A stretch of 64,000 nucleotides of DNA from Phallusia mammillata (Eukaryota; Chordata; Ascidiacea; Phlebobranchia; Ascidiidae): contig QLIY01000355.1 of the NCBI GenBank assembly GCA_003260075.1, forward strand, positions 62,001 to 126,000, written 5' to 3'. Numbering within the stretch: the stretch's first letter is position 1; each line of letters opens with the position of its first letter. Positions 46,463 to 59,889 of this stretch are shown one piece after another. The notes under the pieces are model-generated. The model did no database searches. It was not told the origin of the DNA and saw only the letters and a program-made list of their open reading frames with translations. The position numbers and the translations under genes are program-made.

Positions 46463-49400
46463 TAGCCCGTTAATCGACAATCACTGGCCCGTAATCAGAT
46501 TTAACACCTATAAACTTCAAACAAAGGCGGCACCTGTAAATGGATTCGATTTTAGTTTGGTTATTTAATACTAATTCTCCACTTACACGGCGAAAATCGG
46601 CAATTTTGCACTTCCTCGCCACAACTTTCTTAGATGCCTTGCAATTTAGTTCTATTATTGATTTGTGCAAAACCATATAGCATGTGTTAGCAAACATCAT
46701 CTTTTTAGCTACAACTGTATACCCAAGTATCCTTTGTCGTGTAGGCCTAGTATATTGAAAAACTCTTTCTATCAATGTTTCAAACTTGTCTGCTACAATA
46801 TGGCGTCTGTGTATTACAACCGAACCGCTAAACGACCAATCAGCTTGCCGCGATCTAGGTCTTTGATCCGCTCACCAACTGTCCAGCTTCAAAAACACTT
46901 TGCCTTATCGTTTGTGAAATCAAGGACCATAATCTAGGTCTAGTGTATATCTGCGGTATAACGTGACCACTGTGATCTGAGCGCGTATGTACAGACCCTC
47001 GTAACTAGATATGTTTTCTCGCATATTGACCGTGACGGGGAGCACAAAGGCGTCGATGAAACTGATAGTTTTACGCATGTTGCGGACAATTGTCTTTCAA
47101 AAGACAACACACTTAGTTATTTGTATTTCTTGTTAATGTTTGTTTGTTGCTATTAAATTTGACATGGTTCAGATGTTATTTGTTGCTGAAGAGAATCTGC
47201 ATTATAAAAACGTAAATCACAAGTCCACCCGCTCAACCCAAGTAGTACAAAATACGTTCCTGTGGATGTAGATTGGTATTTAAACTGAACTGTTTTGAAC
47301 TTGCAATTGTGACGGTTAGTTTATTCTCACCAAGTGACATAAACTCAGCTCAACCCATAAGTTCTTTTGTTGTAAGTGAAATGGTGGTCCGTGTTTTTGC
47401 AACTAGTGGTTCGAATGTCAAGTGGCAGTTTCCGGATTCACAACTTGCGGCGTGGTCGCCTCTTTGTTGTCGCCTGTTTATCACACGAATATAGTTTATT
47501 CCAAACCTTCATTATATAACTCTTTTATCTTTGCTTTCCATTATTTGGTGACTAAAGTTATTGCATTATTTTTGGCATTTTGTTTTGCAATTATTGTAAT
47601 CTTTTGTGATTAAACAGCACTAGTATATAATTTTAAAATGTGAGTAATTTTATGGTAAACTAGAAAGAAAATTTACTTATGTTTATTCTTACGTTGTTGT
47701 ATTTCATAAATTTAGCTGTATTAATAAACAAATCGTTGGATACAAACTAAATGCCAAGTTTTAAACAGTTTATGGCCGAAAAGAAAAACGTTTGCAGGGG
47801 CCGACAAAATTTTACCGAATATCTATGAACGAAAACCACCCTCCCTGACTCAGTCAAAACGCTGTCATAGCAAAGTAAATACAGAAGTTTTCTGTATATT
47901 TAAGCATTGACAGTAATGAGCCCTTGTCCACCGGTGATCAGCCATCATTCTCGAGCAAAAGAGATGTACGTTTGTACATCCCCAGCCCTGTAACATCGCC
48001 CTAGCCCTCACCAAGAACAACACACTAAAGAAGATAGTATCTCCGCTCTTTTACAACAAGACTGCGGCCTGTTTGTAAACGCCGCGTGCCCGGTAAAATG
48101 ACGGCTTAATTTTCGAACATTGATAGCTTAACTTTAAAATCGGCTAAACGGCTAATCGCTGTCTCTGGAGAATTGTTTTGCCAGTTGGAATTTTTGTTTG
48201 CTTGTAAATGACTAGTGGTGGGTTGAATGATGTTTTGTTACCAAGCTTTGTTGTTTCGTGTTGTGTTGTTTTTCTGCACGGGTCGTCTGCAATCACTTTA
48301 AATGGACGAATAGCGGCTTTCTTATTTAGAAAACTTCTATGGAGTAATAAGCGGCCGATTTTATGATTAAGGTATACGATGATCAAAACCTTGCTTTAAT
48401 AAAATTTGTTTTTTTGTAAACCAACTTGTCAAAAAAAATCTTGTATTGCCATGCAACGATGTTGCAAAAAACGAAAATTGTATCCCTTTTTTCATTAAAA
48501 ACAAAAATGTTTCAAATTTCTTTTTATCACTAATTTAAAATTATTTTCATAAAATGGATTCACACTTTGTGGTTAAAACAGCTTTAATATTCTTGCGCGT
48601 GATGATGAATTTGTTTTGCAACAACAATAATACAACACTTTAAAACTATGTAAAGGGCTACACTATTTGTGAATAGTACTGCATAGGCGTTCTATTGATA
48701 AAGGTATATAAATGGTAAATCTGTGTTTAGTTCAACATAAAATGTAAATGATAATATGAAGCAATTGATAAAAAGAAACCTGCTGCAAAATGTACCTATA
48801 TTGCATTGCAATTTTACGAGCAAAAGTGCCGAATGTGTTTAATAATACGTAAAGTCAAAATTATTATGAATTTTATTTAAAAATCTGAGTTGGATGTCTT
48901 GGCAATGATAATTATTCGATTGGCGATGCAACCAAAGGCGTTCTATTAATAGCGACCATCCCCTAGAGACGATCTATACACAAATCCGCTATATGCTGTT
49001 TACAAAGCTTTGTACTTAAGCTACAAGCTTCCAACGACAGCGATCATTTAAGGCAGCACACACAACAAGATCAAAGTCAATAACTTTACGTATCACGTAA
49101 GATCAGCTAACTCCCAGTAGACATTGGATCGGAAATTGCCAACCGGTATAGGAAGGAAAATTGGCTTCGAAAGGTTATTTTTGATTCACGCAACGGTATT
49201 AGATGTCGTTGTGGTTGTGTTTGGTTAATGAAAACTTGTTGAGATATGTTGACGGCTGTCGCGAGGCGGATATGATTGAAAATATGCGTGAAAAAATGGT
49301 TATAGTGCGTTAACGTGGATGCTGCTATTGAGCGCAGGAAATTGCGGATATAATTTTGACGGATATAAACAATTTCTTATGAGAATAACACCTTAAAAAA

Positions 49401-52400
49401 TCTTGTTTGTTAGGTTTAGGAATAGCGCGACAAACCCACTAGTTTGACTGTTGTGACTTACGTTCTTTGTCACATGTCTTTCTTTTCATGCACATGTCAC
49501 TCTGTGGTTCCTTTTAAACAAACCGATCCTAGGCTGTAAGTGTAAACCTATAAGTATTGCATTAGGCAAAAAGTATTTGGAGAAAAGCAACACAAAAATC
49601 CATTTTGCCACCAGCACTCAAAAACATACAACCCTTATTCCTGTACGATTGCAAGTTGCTAAAAACTTTTATGGTCAAATACATTTGCATTTAAATCTGC
49701 GCTTTAGAATTCCTGAACAAACAAATCTTTGATCAATTTTGTCTCAAGTTTTCTGTTCATTTCCCCAATTCATTTCCTCAAATTTTCTGCTACATTATCT
49801 TTTATAAACCAGGGCAGATAGCAATTTTTTCGACTTTTAATAGACACAAACGTGTTTTCTTTATAATTCAAACCCTGGAATATTAAAGGACGATTTAAAA
49901 CCTCCAAAAATCGTGCGTAAGCCACAGGCTCCTTATTATATAAAAAGTAGCTTTTGTTGGGGCAAAATATGTCTTTATATGATCGAATAAGTAAAACAGG
50001 GTTCCGGCACAGCCTGCATAATTGCCATTTCCTATTACCTATTATTGGCATTGACATTCCCCACAAAGTGATAAGAGTGTTAAAAAATAACCAAAGCTTT
50101 CGTAATGTACATCTTACCCCCAAAGTACAATTCATTGCTTACTCGATATAACACAAAGATAAAATACCATAACGTAACTTATACCATTTGCACAAACTCG
50201 AAAATATTTCAAAATTGCGGTGTCGTCTATTGGCAAACGGATTTATACATCTAAAAGACGGGAAGTGTATACGGACGACTGGCAATGAACCTCAACCTTA
50301 TCTGCGATCAAAATGGCGCAACCAATTAAGCGCCGATATCTACCATCCGATCTACAACTAAATGAATGAAGTGAGCCTGTTATGTCAAGTGCCCATAGAT
50401 GTAATCTAAATTAAAATGACATGCCAACTAGTTTTACGCTTGATGTCTTGTTACTGTTGTTGTTGCTATAATATCTTTGTGTTTTGATTGCTAATTTTCA
50501 AGTTTAAACTAAATGAATTGTGTGTCTGTGCCTTCTTCTTAAAAGCTACTTTGATTGGTTAATTTACCTTTCCAAGTTAGACTTGCTATCATTTACACGA
50601 GTTGCTTAATTACATGGGAGTTATTGATTTGTGCACATAACATTCAACGTACAAACTAGTTGTTTACATGCGTGCAAATTAGAGTAGCATTAAAATATAG
50701 TTTTTAAAAATCGCTTACCCCATTGAAACACTTTTGAACTGTTGTGGCTGTTAAATGTTATACTTACTGAGTGCAAACCGGCGCCATGTCCTGTCCAACT
50801 TGGCATACAAATCGTTGTTTCACAATTAAGTTATGAGGCATTTAAAAAAAATACTGAAAATGGTTCTGATGCTCGTCACATTACAAATTTACTTCTAGAT
50901 GTTGTGAGTTTTTTTTCAAATAGCTGGAATAACCAGCACTACACTTGAATACAATTTTAGATTAGTTTTAAATCAGGCCAATACATCGATTTAAATACTT
51001 TCACCGTTTGTGACTAGTCACTGACGTTATGGCATTTAAAAAAATTAAATCACTTTTCATCGATACAATAACTTTTGTGCGGCGAAGACATAAGTAATCC
51101 TGCTAAAGTGGGAAGTGTATGTAATCATAATACGCTTTAAAGCCAACCAGAGATGGCCTTAAATATTAGCTTACCAAAACTTTGAATTTGGTATAAAATA
51201 TAGTTTAAGTCATTTTTCGTATCAAACACACTGACAAAACTATTGTCACCATGTGAAAGGTTTTAGCTAAAATCTGAACAGATACAGAAATCTCACGAGT
51301 CTCGTGCAACTTAAGACATCACTGCTAATTAAGCATGACGCCTATCAAAACAAACCAGTACAAAAACAAGAGACATTTACAGGCTGCATAAAAAGCTTTG
51401 TACAATTTTAGTCTATCACTTTTTACACTTTTGATTGAGAGGAATAGCTTGAAGATCCTGGAGTGATAGCCTAATAGTTAAAATAGTTAAGTCAATTACC
51501 ACACACCCTAAAGCCACAAAATTTTATCTTAGTCCAGAAGTCCAGAACGACCAACATACATCCGCTAGAGACAGCACACTGCCTCAAAACCCATTTAAAA
51601 CTTTTATTCTATTTACTTGTGGACTTTTAGAAAACTTGACTCTTGTGTTTGAACATGTCAACAAAACGCTTGAGCACTGTAAACAATGTAAACAAATCTG
51701 GCAACCCTGCCTGAATTCAACAGTTAAGCCTGTACCAAACAGGGCTGGACTATGTGCACAGCTGTGTGCTGACCGAAACTCGCAGAGCCTAAACGAAACA
51801 CCTGACGGGGCTGTTGAAAGTAGAGACTAATCTCTTTGTAGTGAACGTCTCGCGTCTGCCGCAGAACCCGTGCGCAGCCATTTTGTGAATTGGTCGAATT
51901 TTGTGCTACTAAGGCGTGGGTTGCAAGCATTTTTTTTCACCACGCACGAGACGGCTGGTGCGGCAGAGACGCCTTGGCACACAGAGCTACGTGCCAGGAC
52001 AGTGCTACGGGCGCTATAAAGTCATCACCGCTTCACGGGTAATGCTACCACCGGGCTTCGCTGTCCCAATAAGCCCTAAGTCACGGTAACGCCTTCGGAG
52101 TGAGCAACCGGTCATCGAATGTCGGCCATGATCAAAGGAATTCTTTACCCAGAATGCTACTAGCCCGTGGACCCTGCGAGCATATACCGCATAGGCCCGA
52201 GTCACTTTTTCTACACTGACCACTCTAGTTTATTATTAATTTGATGACGCTTACCCAAATTGAAATGTACGTTAGGAAGAAAGAGATTGCAAATATTACC
52301 TGATTGATTTTTTTGCAAAAAATAACAATTTGCATTTTTTATATGTTTGTTGGTCTAGATTACTTTACGATCCCATAGTAGAATATTAAATTATAAAGTT

Positions 52401-52914
52401 ATGAGTTTAGCTTACAGTGTTTATATATAATCATTTCGTCACTTGAAGTTGTTAGGCGACTTAGTGGGGGGCGATCGTATTGGGTAACACCAACCCCCCT
52501 CTTATTTGTTTGGTTCCACAATTTTGACGCTCACCATCTCAACTGGTGTCAGATTCGGTTTTAGGATAAAACCCCGGATCATGGTCGTGTTGCCTGTCTC
52601 GAGAAACGTTTTTTGTGCTGGGAGACGCTCACTATAATTCAAACCCTAAAGTCGAAACAGCAACAGTCCAGCGAGAACTCGATTTTTGAAACACACTACC
52701 TGTTTTGAAGGAACTAGTTTGGTGCAGAACGTTATGCACTTTTTTAATCCATAAAACAAATACGCTGTGTCTAATAAGTCCATGGATGTACCCTCTTAGC
52801 CTAAAAAATACCTCCCGTTTGACCACTAATCTTCTTGCTAGGGATCAACGTAATAATTATGCAACATGGCCAAACTTTAAATAAGCTGCTGCTGCCTGGC
52901 ATAATATATTAACA

Positions 52915-52990
52915 ATTAATGGCTCTTCCAGCAGTTTTTTATTATAACAAGCGATGTTTCGACGTCCCATAGAACACCTTCACTAGGGTA
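52915..52990 (-). mobile_element. Penelope-like fragment with hammerhead-like motif
   Basis: On the - strand: CTAGTGAAGGTGTTCTATGG, then GACGTCGAAACATCGC, an AT-rich tail and CTGCTGGAAGAGCC. GTTC and GGAC can pair as stem II. The core CTAGTGA departs from CTGATGA. Same motif order as 11923-11988. Confidence 0.4.
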
Positions 52991-55484
52991 ATGACCAAAT
53001 AAATGACTGTAAGTTGTCATAAAGCAGCAAAGGCGAAATAGTAAAACCCTGTTAAATTAATACAAAATTTTTAACAACTTTTGTTCTAACTCTTTGAAAA
53101 CGGGAAATACGAACAGCTTGGTTAGATTTTACATCCATTACTCCCAAGCGCAGGACATAACCGCTGTCTCATCGAAGCACGCTCTCAAGCAGTTGCTAAG
53201 CTGTCACCACGTGTGGTTCCAAGCAATATGTGGTTATTGCCATGTCCTGTAACACTCTTGTTCTTATACCGCATGCAATAAAACGCTACTTCAAAGGCAA
53301 GGCAACACCGTCTAGAGATGTTTTCCGGTGACCCACGCGTACTATGACATAACTCCTAAAGGAGGGAGGCATTGTAATTACAGTGCAATCTGTAAAACAT
53401 GCGCCAAAAAGGGCAAGCATATTTTAGAATAATACAAGATTTAAAAACACTATGGAATAAGTAACCGTATGCAACAATGTATTTTTCGCTTTACTAAAGA
53501 GTGTTGCGGCTACCAATCTTACTTTGCAATAAGTCAAGTGTCGAATATTTTCCAAATTAAAATGTCAGGTTTTGATTTAAGAACACCCACAACCGCGTAA
53601 ACATAGTACACAGCATTCCCACAGCCTAAATGCGCCTCAAGATTTCGCCTCTGCGTTTGACTCAACGGCAATCAGCTTATCGGCCACGGAATTCGGGCAA
53701 AACACAGCGATTTCGAATCTTGATATCCACCAGCAGTCCCGTTCGATCCAGGGCATGGCTAATGTTCGGCGGTGTCAAACCAACGTAAGCTACTTCGCTG
53801 TACACCATCGTGGTTAAAGCGACGGAAGGCGTAATAGGGTTTGTATACAATATCCGGGAAACGAGGTCTGGGCAAGTGCAACCCTGATAGAAACTTTCGT
53901 TTTTGTTATTATTGACCCAATTTTGTTGTTGCTCGTCAAGTGCGTCGGATTTCCTATCCGACTCTTTAGTTTGTTATGCCTAGCCTATTTTGACCGATTG
54001 TTTTGCCTTTTTTGGTATATGGATAATAACACTCTCTTCACGATTGGTAAAAAAAAAATTACTCGGTGGGCATTTTTGAAAAAGTTCACCGGTTGCTTCG
54101 CCAATAAGAGCCCGTATTATTTAGTTTAGAAAATCTGAAGCAACAACTGAATGTTGCAGGGAATACATTGTCTCAATACGGCAAAACTGTCACATTTGTC
54201 CATTTATTGAATAAAGGAACATTTGGTTTAAAATGTTTCTTACAAACAAAATGTGTCTACATTTAGTTGGAAAAGCAAAATTAATGTTTTTATCTCTGAA
54301 AATGATATTTTGCCGATATGAAAGTTCAAGAAATCAGTTTAAATATATGAGGTAATTGGTTGAAATTTTTGCGTTTCTGGTAGCCACAGTAAAATATACA
54401 ACGTATGCTATTCGAGGGCAAAATTTTACAAAAATTTGACATGAAACATCTAAGTTTTTAATGAAGAACTTAAGCAAGTCCGTTCGCGCAATCTTTTAAA
54501 CGAAACTTGTCGGCTTATCAGGTTTATTTCAACAGTTTCGTGGGAACTGGGTTGACCGCTACAGCAGGGGCTGGTAATGTGTTGACAAGTGGATTTGGCG
54601 ATTAGAACGGATCAACATAAACAGACACCTGCTTCTGGTGGTCAGGCGCACTTGCCAATTCTCGATGAGTTGTATTGTTATCTTGTTTATCTGCCGTTCG
54701 ATCTTTAACGCACACAAGGCTGTGTTTCTTTATACGGGTGGCAACATGGTACAAATTTGGAAAGATTCTTGTACAACTTGGCGATCGAATCCCAGTTGAT
54801 ATGATTGAAATTACAGCCTTCAACAATCATAAAACTTCACATTTTTTATTTGTTTGGTGCGACATATTTTTTGATTTATATGGCATCAAATAGGTGCTTT
54901 GTATTTAAACTACGGTCATGGGCGTGTTAAAAACGTTTTGTTGCTAAACGTACGTTTGTACCTGGCGTTCGATTTTTTAAATTAACGTTTGTTTTTTGCA
55001 ATTATTGAGTTTGCAAAAGAAACGGAAAAACCGAAAAAAAAAAACCGAAAAAAATGCGCGCTCAACATTCAAATTATTACGGTTATCTTGACAAAAATAT
55101 TTCAAAAGGTTTTTTGACCAAATTTATGTTTAAATTCTCTTGCAATAATTGTATCAACAAATTGATAGATTTGTTTATTTCTTTAAAATTAAATAAACAT
55201 ACTATTTGGAACCAAACAGAACAATTAAATATAAACCATGCTTTTATCAAACAGGTGCCCATAAAAAAAGAATTGCATATATGTGGCATGATAACAGACT
55301 TATTATGCGTTATTCCAATAATGTTTAAAAACGGTTTTGCTTGTCGAAGGGAATAAAGTTAGTTCTAACTAACCTGTTTCAAACTGCTGCCTGACGCCCC
55401 ACTCCAGCCATGTCTGGAGCCTGATTAAATAGTAGAAACGATTCGATCGTCCATTTTGGCGGAAGCGTAAAATAAAACTTAATA

Positions 55485-55545
55485 CCACTCGGAAAATCTT
55501 TTTCCACAATTATTTGCAACGTGATGTTTTGACATCGCATTTCGT
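55485..55545 (-). mobile_element. Decayed Penelope-like fragment
   Basis: On the - strand: GCGATGTCAAAACATCACG followed by TTGCAAATAATTGTGGAAAA, matching the order of the two better copies. GAAAC has become AAAAC. Confidence 0.35.
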
Positions 55546-58500
55546 AATATATTTTAAAGTAATATATCTTCCAAGCGCCTTATCTAAGCTAGTTTATCGA
55601 CATAATACATTGATTTAACTGATCAAATATTGCTTTTCTTCGGGGCAAAACTCTAAGGTGTTTTTTACATTACGCGACTGCTTTAAAACAAAAACAAAAT
55701 TTTGTGATTCCAGATTGTTCCTCTCACTACAGTTTTATACAACGATGAACCTTGAAAAACGACACAGATACTCGCATAAAATAGTTCAATTACTGATTAA
55801 CACAAACTTGAGCTCAGTATCTTTCAAAGAAAAGTCGCCTTAATAAACGTTTCAGCTCCATAAACGCACTATCTCACAAACCATGGTTTGTCAGGACAAT
55901 TTTAAAAAAACTTTCGTCACATAAATACCAAAATCACGAAAACAAACTTTTTTTGAAAAACTGTCAGCTGCAAAATCAACTTTACTCTAATAAATCCCAG
56001 AATATGTGAGTGGTTATAACTGAAAAACTTTTAGTCTGACACTGCCAGATTTTCACCTTTGGCACTAAAACTGCGGCAAAACTGTGCCTGATTGCCTGCG
56101 CTTAACGCATTTGCGCGCCGTACTCTGCAGATGTGTACACACAAGTCTCGAGGGCTTTCAAGTAGTGGATGATCGGTGACAACTTGACTGGCGCACGTGC
56201 GACGCAGAGGCCAGCGACATTTCCTGGACCGGTCAGTGGTAATTTAGAGGCTGGTTCAAAAAAAAAGTTAGTGGGGCAACGGGTGCACATCATATCCTCA
56301 AAATTTAAAATGCTTTCTCAGTCTGGCGCGGTGCCGGACTTAACCTATTGTATGTTTGCAATCTTGTATAAAACACAGATGATTAAAAATGTGAAACAAA
56401 TAAATATTTTGTCTCATGACATCAAACTCAGTTCGTTAAACTTTTGTGATCCGGTTCTGATATCGCAAGGGTCGGTTAACGGTTTACGGCAATAGATAGG
56501 CGAGGGGCAGTCCGCGGTCTCGCTGCTCCATGCTTGAAATACGTCAAGATAGACGGACACTAAAACCCTGCTTGTTATTCAATATCTCGTCGTCGGGCAC
56601 ATCGAAATGTTGCTAATCGAGTGGACAAGCCATGTTGAGAACGCCGGTGTTTTGGCAGACAATGTCTAAGTCCGTGCTTCCCTTATAAATGTGTTGTACA
56701 GCATGAGAAACATACAATTGATACAAATTAACATAGCATTTTTATCTCATTTTTACTTCAGTGCGTTTTTAAAATACGTGTCATTTGATAGCGCTCTGTG
56801 AATTCTGTTTCCCTGTCTTTATTGCCGATTATATGGACATTGGTTTCAAAATCTATGACTGCATGCCGAACACTTTATGACCTTTTTATGGTTTCTGGTA
56901 GCAAAAGGGGTAATAAATATTTTAGCTAGTTGTTAACCCTGATCAAGGCGACTAGAAAATCACTTCAAAATATTCATCAAAAAAGTTACATAAGGTTTAT
57001 TTTGGCCAACGCTTTACAGTTTGCCAAAAATGTTTTACCTGCAAATTTCTACTCAGCCGAAGTTATATTGCAATAACAGTTTACTAAAGCACCACAATTC
57101 TTCCAAACCGAACACAATCGCACGTTTATATGCCTCGGTTTCAAATTGTACGAGCAACGAATGCGGGGCTATATTTTGTCCGTGTTCCTATTAATACACG
57201 ACATGATCTCCCTACAAGCAACAAGTGACTTCATCGCTGGAGTCTCTGTAGCAAGGGGGGAGATTCGTTGAGTCGATGCCAAGCGCTAAGTGATTGTGAT
57301 TCGACTACATTGTTAAGACAATCAATCGGCGACGCTGTGGCAGCGCGATGCATCCCATTTCGCCTCGCGAGGCCTCAGAACATGTCCGTAGCGCTGAAAG
57401 CCGGGCCAGATAAAATTTGCATCTATATCATTTGCCATATCCTAATTTTTTTGAAGCTGTTTTGGGAGTGATTTTTTATAATTTCGACCAATTACATTCA
57501 TTTTTTCGTCGTAATATACGCACCAGTTTGAACAAATAAAAAGTTGTGTTGATTGATTCTGATATAGAAGCACTGTTGCTTTGTTATTAGGATTGCTGAA
57601 AAATAACAGTCAATCAATGTTCGTCGACATAGGAAGCCTACAATTGAAGGGAAAGATCGTGTAAAAATAGACAGTTTTAACAAATGCGCACTTTTTACTT
57701 TTTTATGTAGTTTTGCTATGCAATAGTTCTTTAAAATACAATTCCGATGTCTATCTTTCATCGGCTACACAATCTGTTAATGTTCGTCTGGAATGGCATT
57801 GATATTTGTGGGTTGTAATCGCTTGATTCAAGCAATCAACGCCTTGAATCGATTCGACTCGGTGGTTTATGCGGTTTGTTGTTTAAATGTGCTATGTGAA
57901 TTGGTCTGGGAATGTGCAATAGCGTTTGCGTGGGTGGTGCAGAAACAATTACACGTTTTTTTTTCAAATTCTGTATAAGACGCTAATTTATTTGTAAAAC
58001 TTTTGGTTTGGGGAGTTTTATGATTATAAACGATGCATATTTTCCATTCACTATATATTCACAGACATGACAATGCAAAACACAAATCCCACATTGCGTA
58101 TTACATAAGAAGAAAAAAAACTGAAACCAAATGCGAAGCAAAAAACAAACATGTCTGCAGCGTTCTGCAAACAAATCTTCGTCGTTTGAAATTTGCCGCT
58201 TGAACCAACTGGGAAAACACGCGTATATCAGTTTATAGTCCCCATCGTCAATGCTGTTCGCTTTTAGAACACGCCAAGACTGCCAGAGACCGGTTCTGGT
58301 GCGATAGGCGTCTTACCCATTATCCCTGTGACAACAAGACGGTCGGATCATTTGATTGACGCGTGCTGCCGGCCAGCGGACAGACCATCATTCTTAATCG
58401 GGATATACCAACAATATTGTGCTGGCCTCCACATAGTTTTCGTGGACGGGCTTTGGGCCAACGCTTTTGAGGAAAGCGTTCCTAAAGCAAGCGCACTGTG

Positions 58501-59889
58501 GGTTTGTTTGTAATACTCGACACGGGTTATTTAACGCTAAGGCCAACGTCTGGAGCAGGATGTTTGATACAAGAGTAGTTTTAGTATTCATATTTCTAAC
58601 CCTCTACGAAAGCAGGTTGTCTCTTAATCCGCTGCTCACACCTTTCGTTGCAGAAAAGTCTTTAAACTTGTTTTGTTTCGTGCGGTATAATTGGTGGCAC
58701 AAATGGGCTATGAAAAAAAAAACCACATGAGCGTTACCACACTAAAAAAATGAGGAGACTTGCACATGAACGTAAGAAAAATCAAAGTAAGCTGTGTTTT
58801 GACCCTTATAACGGTTAACGTCCATCCAAAAAAACACAATTCCAAAACGTCGATCGCTCCCAATGTGCCCAGTACTACAGATATGTGATTGAATCTTCGA
58901 GCTTTCGACAGCCGCAGAAGCAGAGACGTGTCGTTATGATTGCCGAACATGCCGCAGTGACAAGTTAATTTGGTCGCCTAGGGAGCGCATCAAACCACAG
59001 AGCGCCTAGATGCCGTTCAAGCGCTTGACAGACAAGGAAACTCGGTCGTCCTGGGAGAACACTGGATGCCACCGCGACCGTTTGGCATCTGCACCGTAGT
59101 TGTATTTGTTCAGGGTATTTTTCCCCTATGATGCATTTTGCATCTACTTATGAAAGACCTACGTACTCTTGACCAATTTTATTGGTGTGATTTACTTTAA
59201 ACGTAAAACCTCGTAGCAATTAGACCTACAAACTTGTCTGTTATATAGACACAAATTGTTTTGTCTTCCAGGTATCTGCGAACTAAATCACGCTTAGTGC
59301 CAATTTTAGTTTGTTCTCTCATTTAAACAAGCTGAAATTACCATGTTAAAAACCACGCACTTTATACTGTGTTATTTATATGCGGAGTACAACAAAAAAC
59401 GATCACAGTGCTCGCAACAGAATATAGAACATATTGCAGATGAGCGCACAATGTATAACGAGACAAGACAATTGACAACGTGATGCACATATTGTGGAAA
59501 AAAGACAGCATAGTACAATGTATTAAATTAAACCATAAAGTTTTGTTTTAGAAATGGGAGCAACAAACACACAGTATTTGGTCTTTGTTAAATATGTAGA
59601 AACGGTACCGATGTATTTGCTTTTCATAATGGCTCATTTGAACACACTTGAATTAAATTACTTAATATCAACTCGTAGAAATGACGTTAACGGTTCAAAA
59701 GGCCCAAAATGTTACATTTATAGTGATAACTTCTTTAGATTAAAACAAAAACAGGTTCAAAACTAAAACGAAAAGTCACGGGCTCTTTGCACATCTCACG
59801 AAGCGTACGCTGAATATATGGTTGAATACATGGTTGAATACCTGAATCGTAAAAATTTCCACCGCGTGGTACCGCTGTTGAGCGTGTAA

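Larger units (their letters stand above)
46463..59889. other. 13 kb stretch without a convincing gene, upstream of Tbx1/10
   Basis: No frame here resembles a known protein or shows a chain of splice-compatible exons. It holds two Penelope-like fragments (near 52.95 and 55.5 kb) and a short inverted repeat near 51.85/51.97 kb. Its right end is the cyclin A 3' flank. It is by far the largest gap in the window and includes the Tbx1/10 promoter. Confidence 0.45.

Noticed and set aside
49770..50135. 121-codon open frame on the - strand
   Set aside because: AT-rich, no domain recognised, isolated, no good splice or promoter context. A chance frame is the simplest reading.
53677..53808. 44-codon frame on the - strand (MVYSEVAYVGLTPPN...)
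   Set aside because: Codon use looks protein-like, but it is short, isolated and unlike anything I recognise. A translated search against ascidian transcripts would decide.
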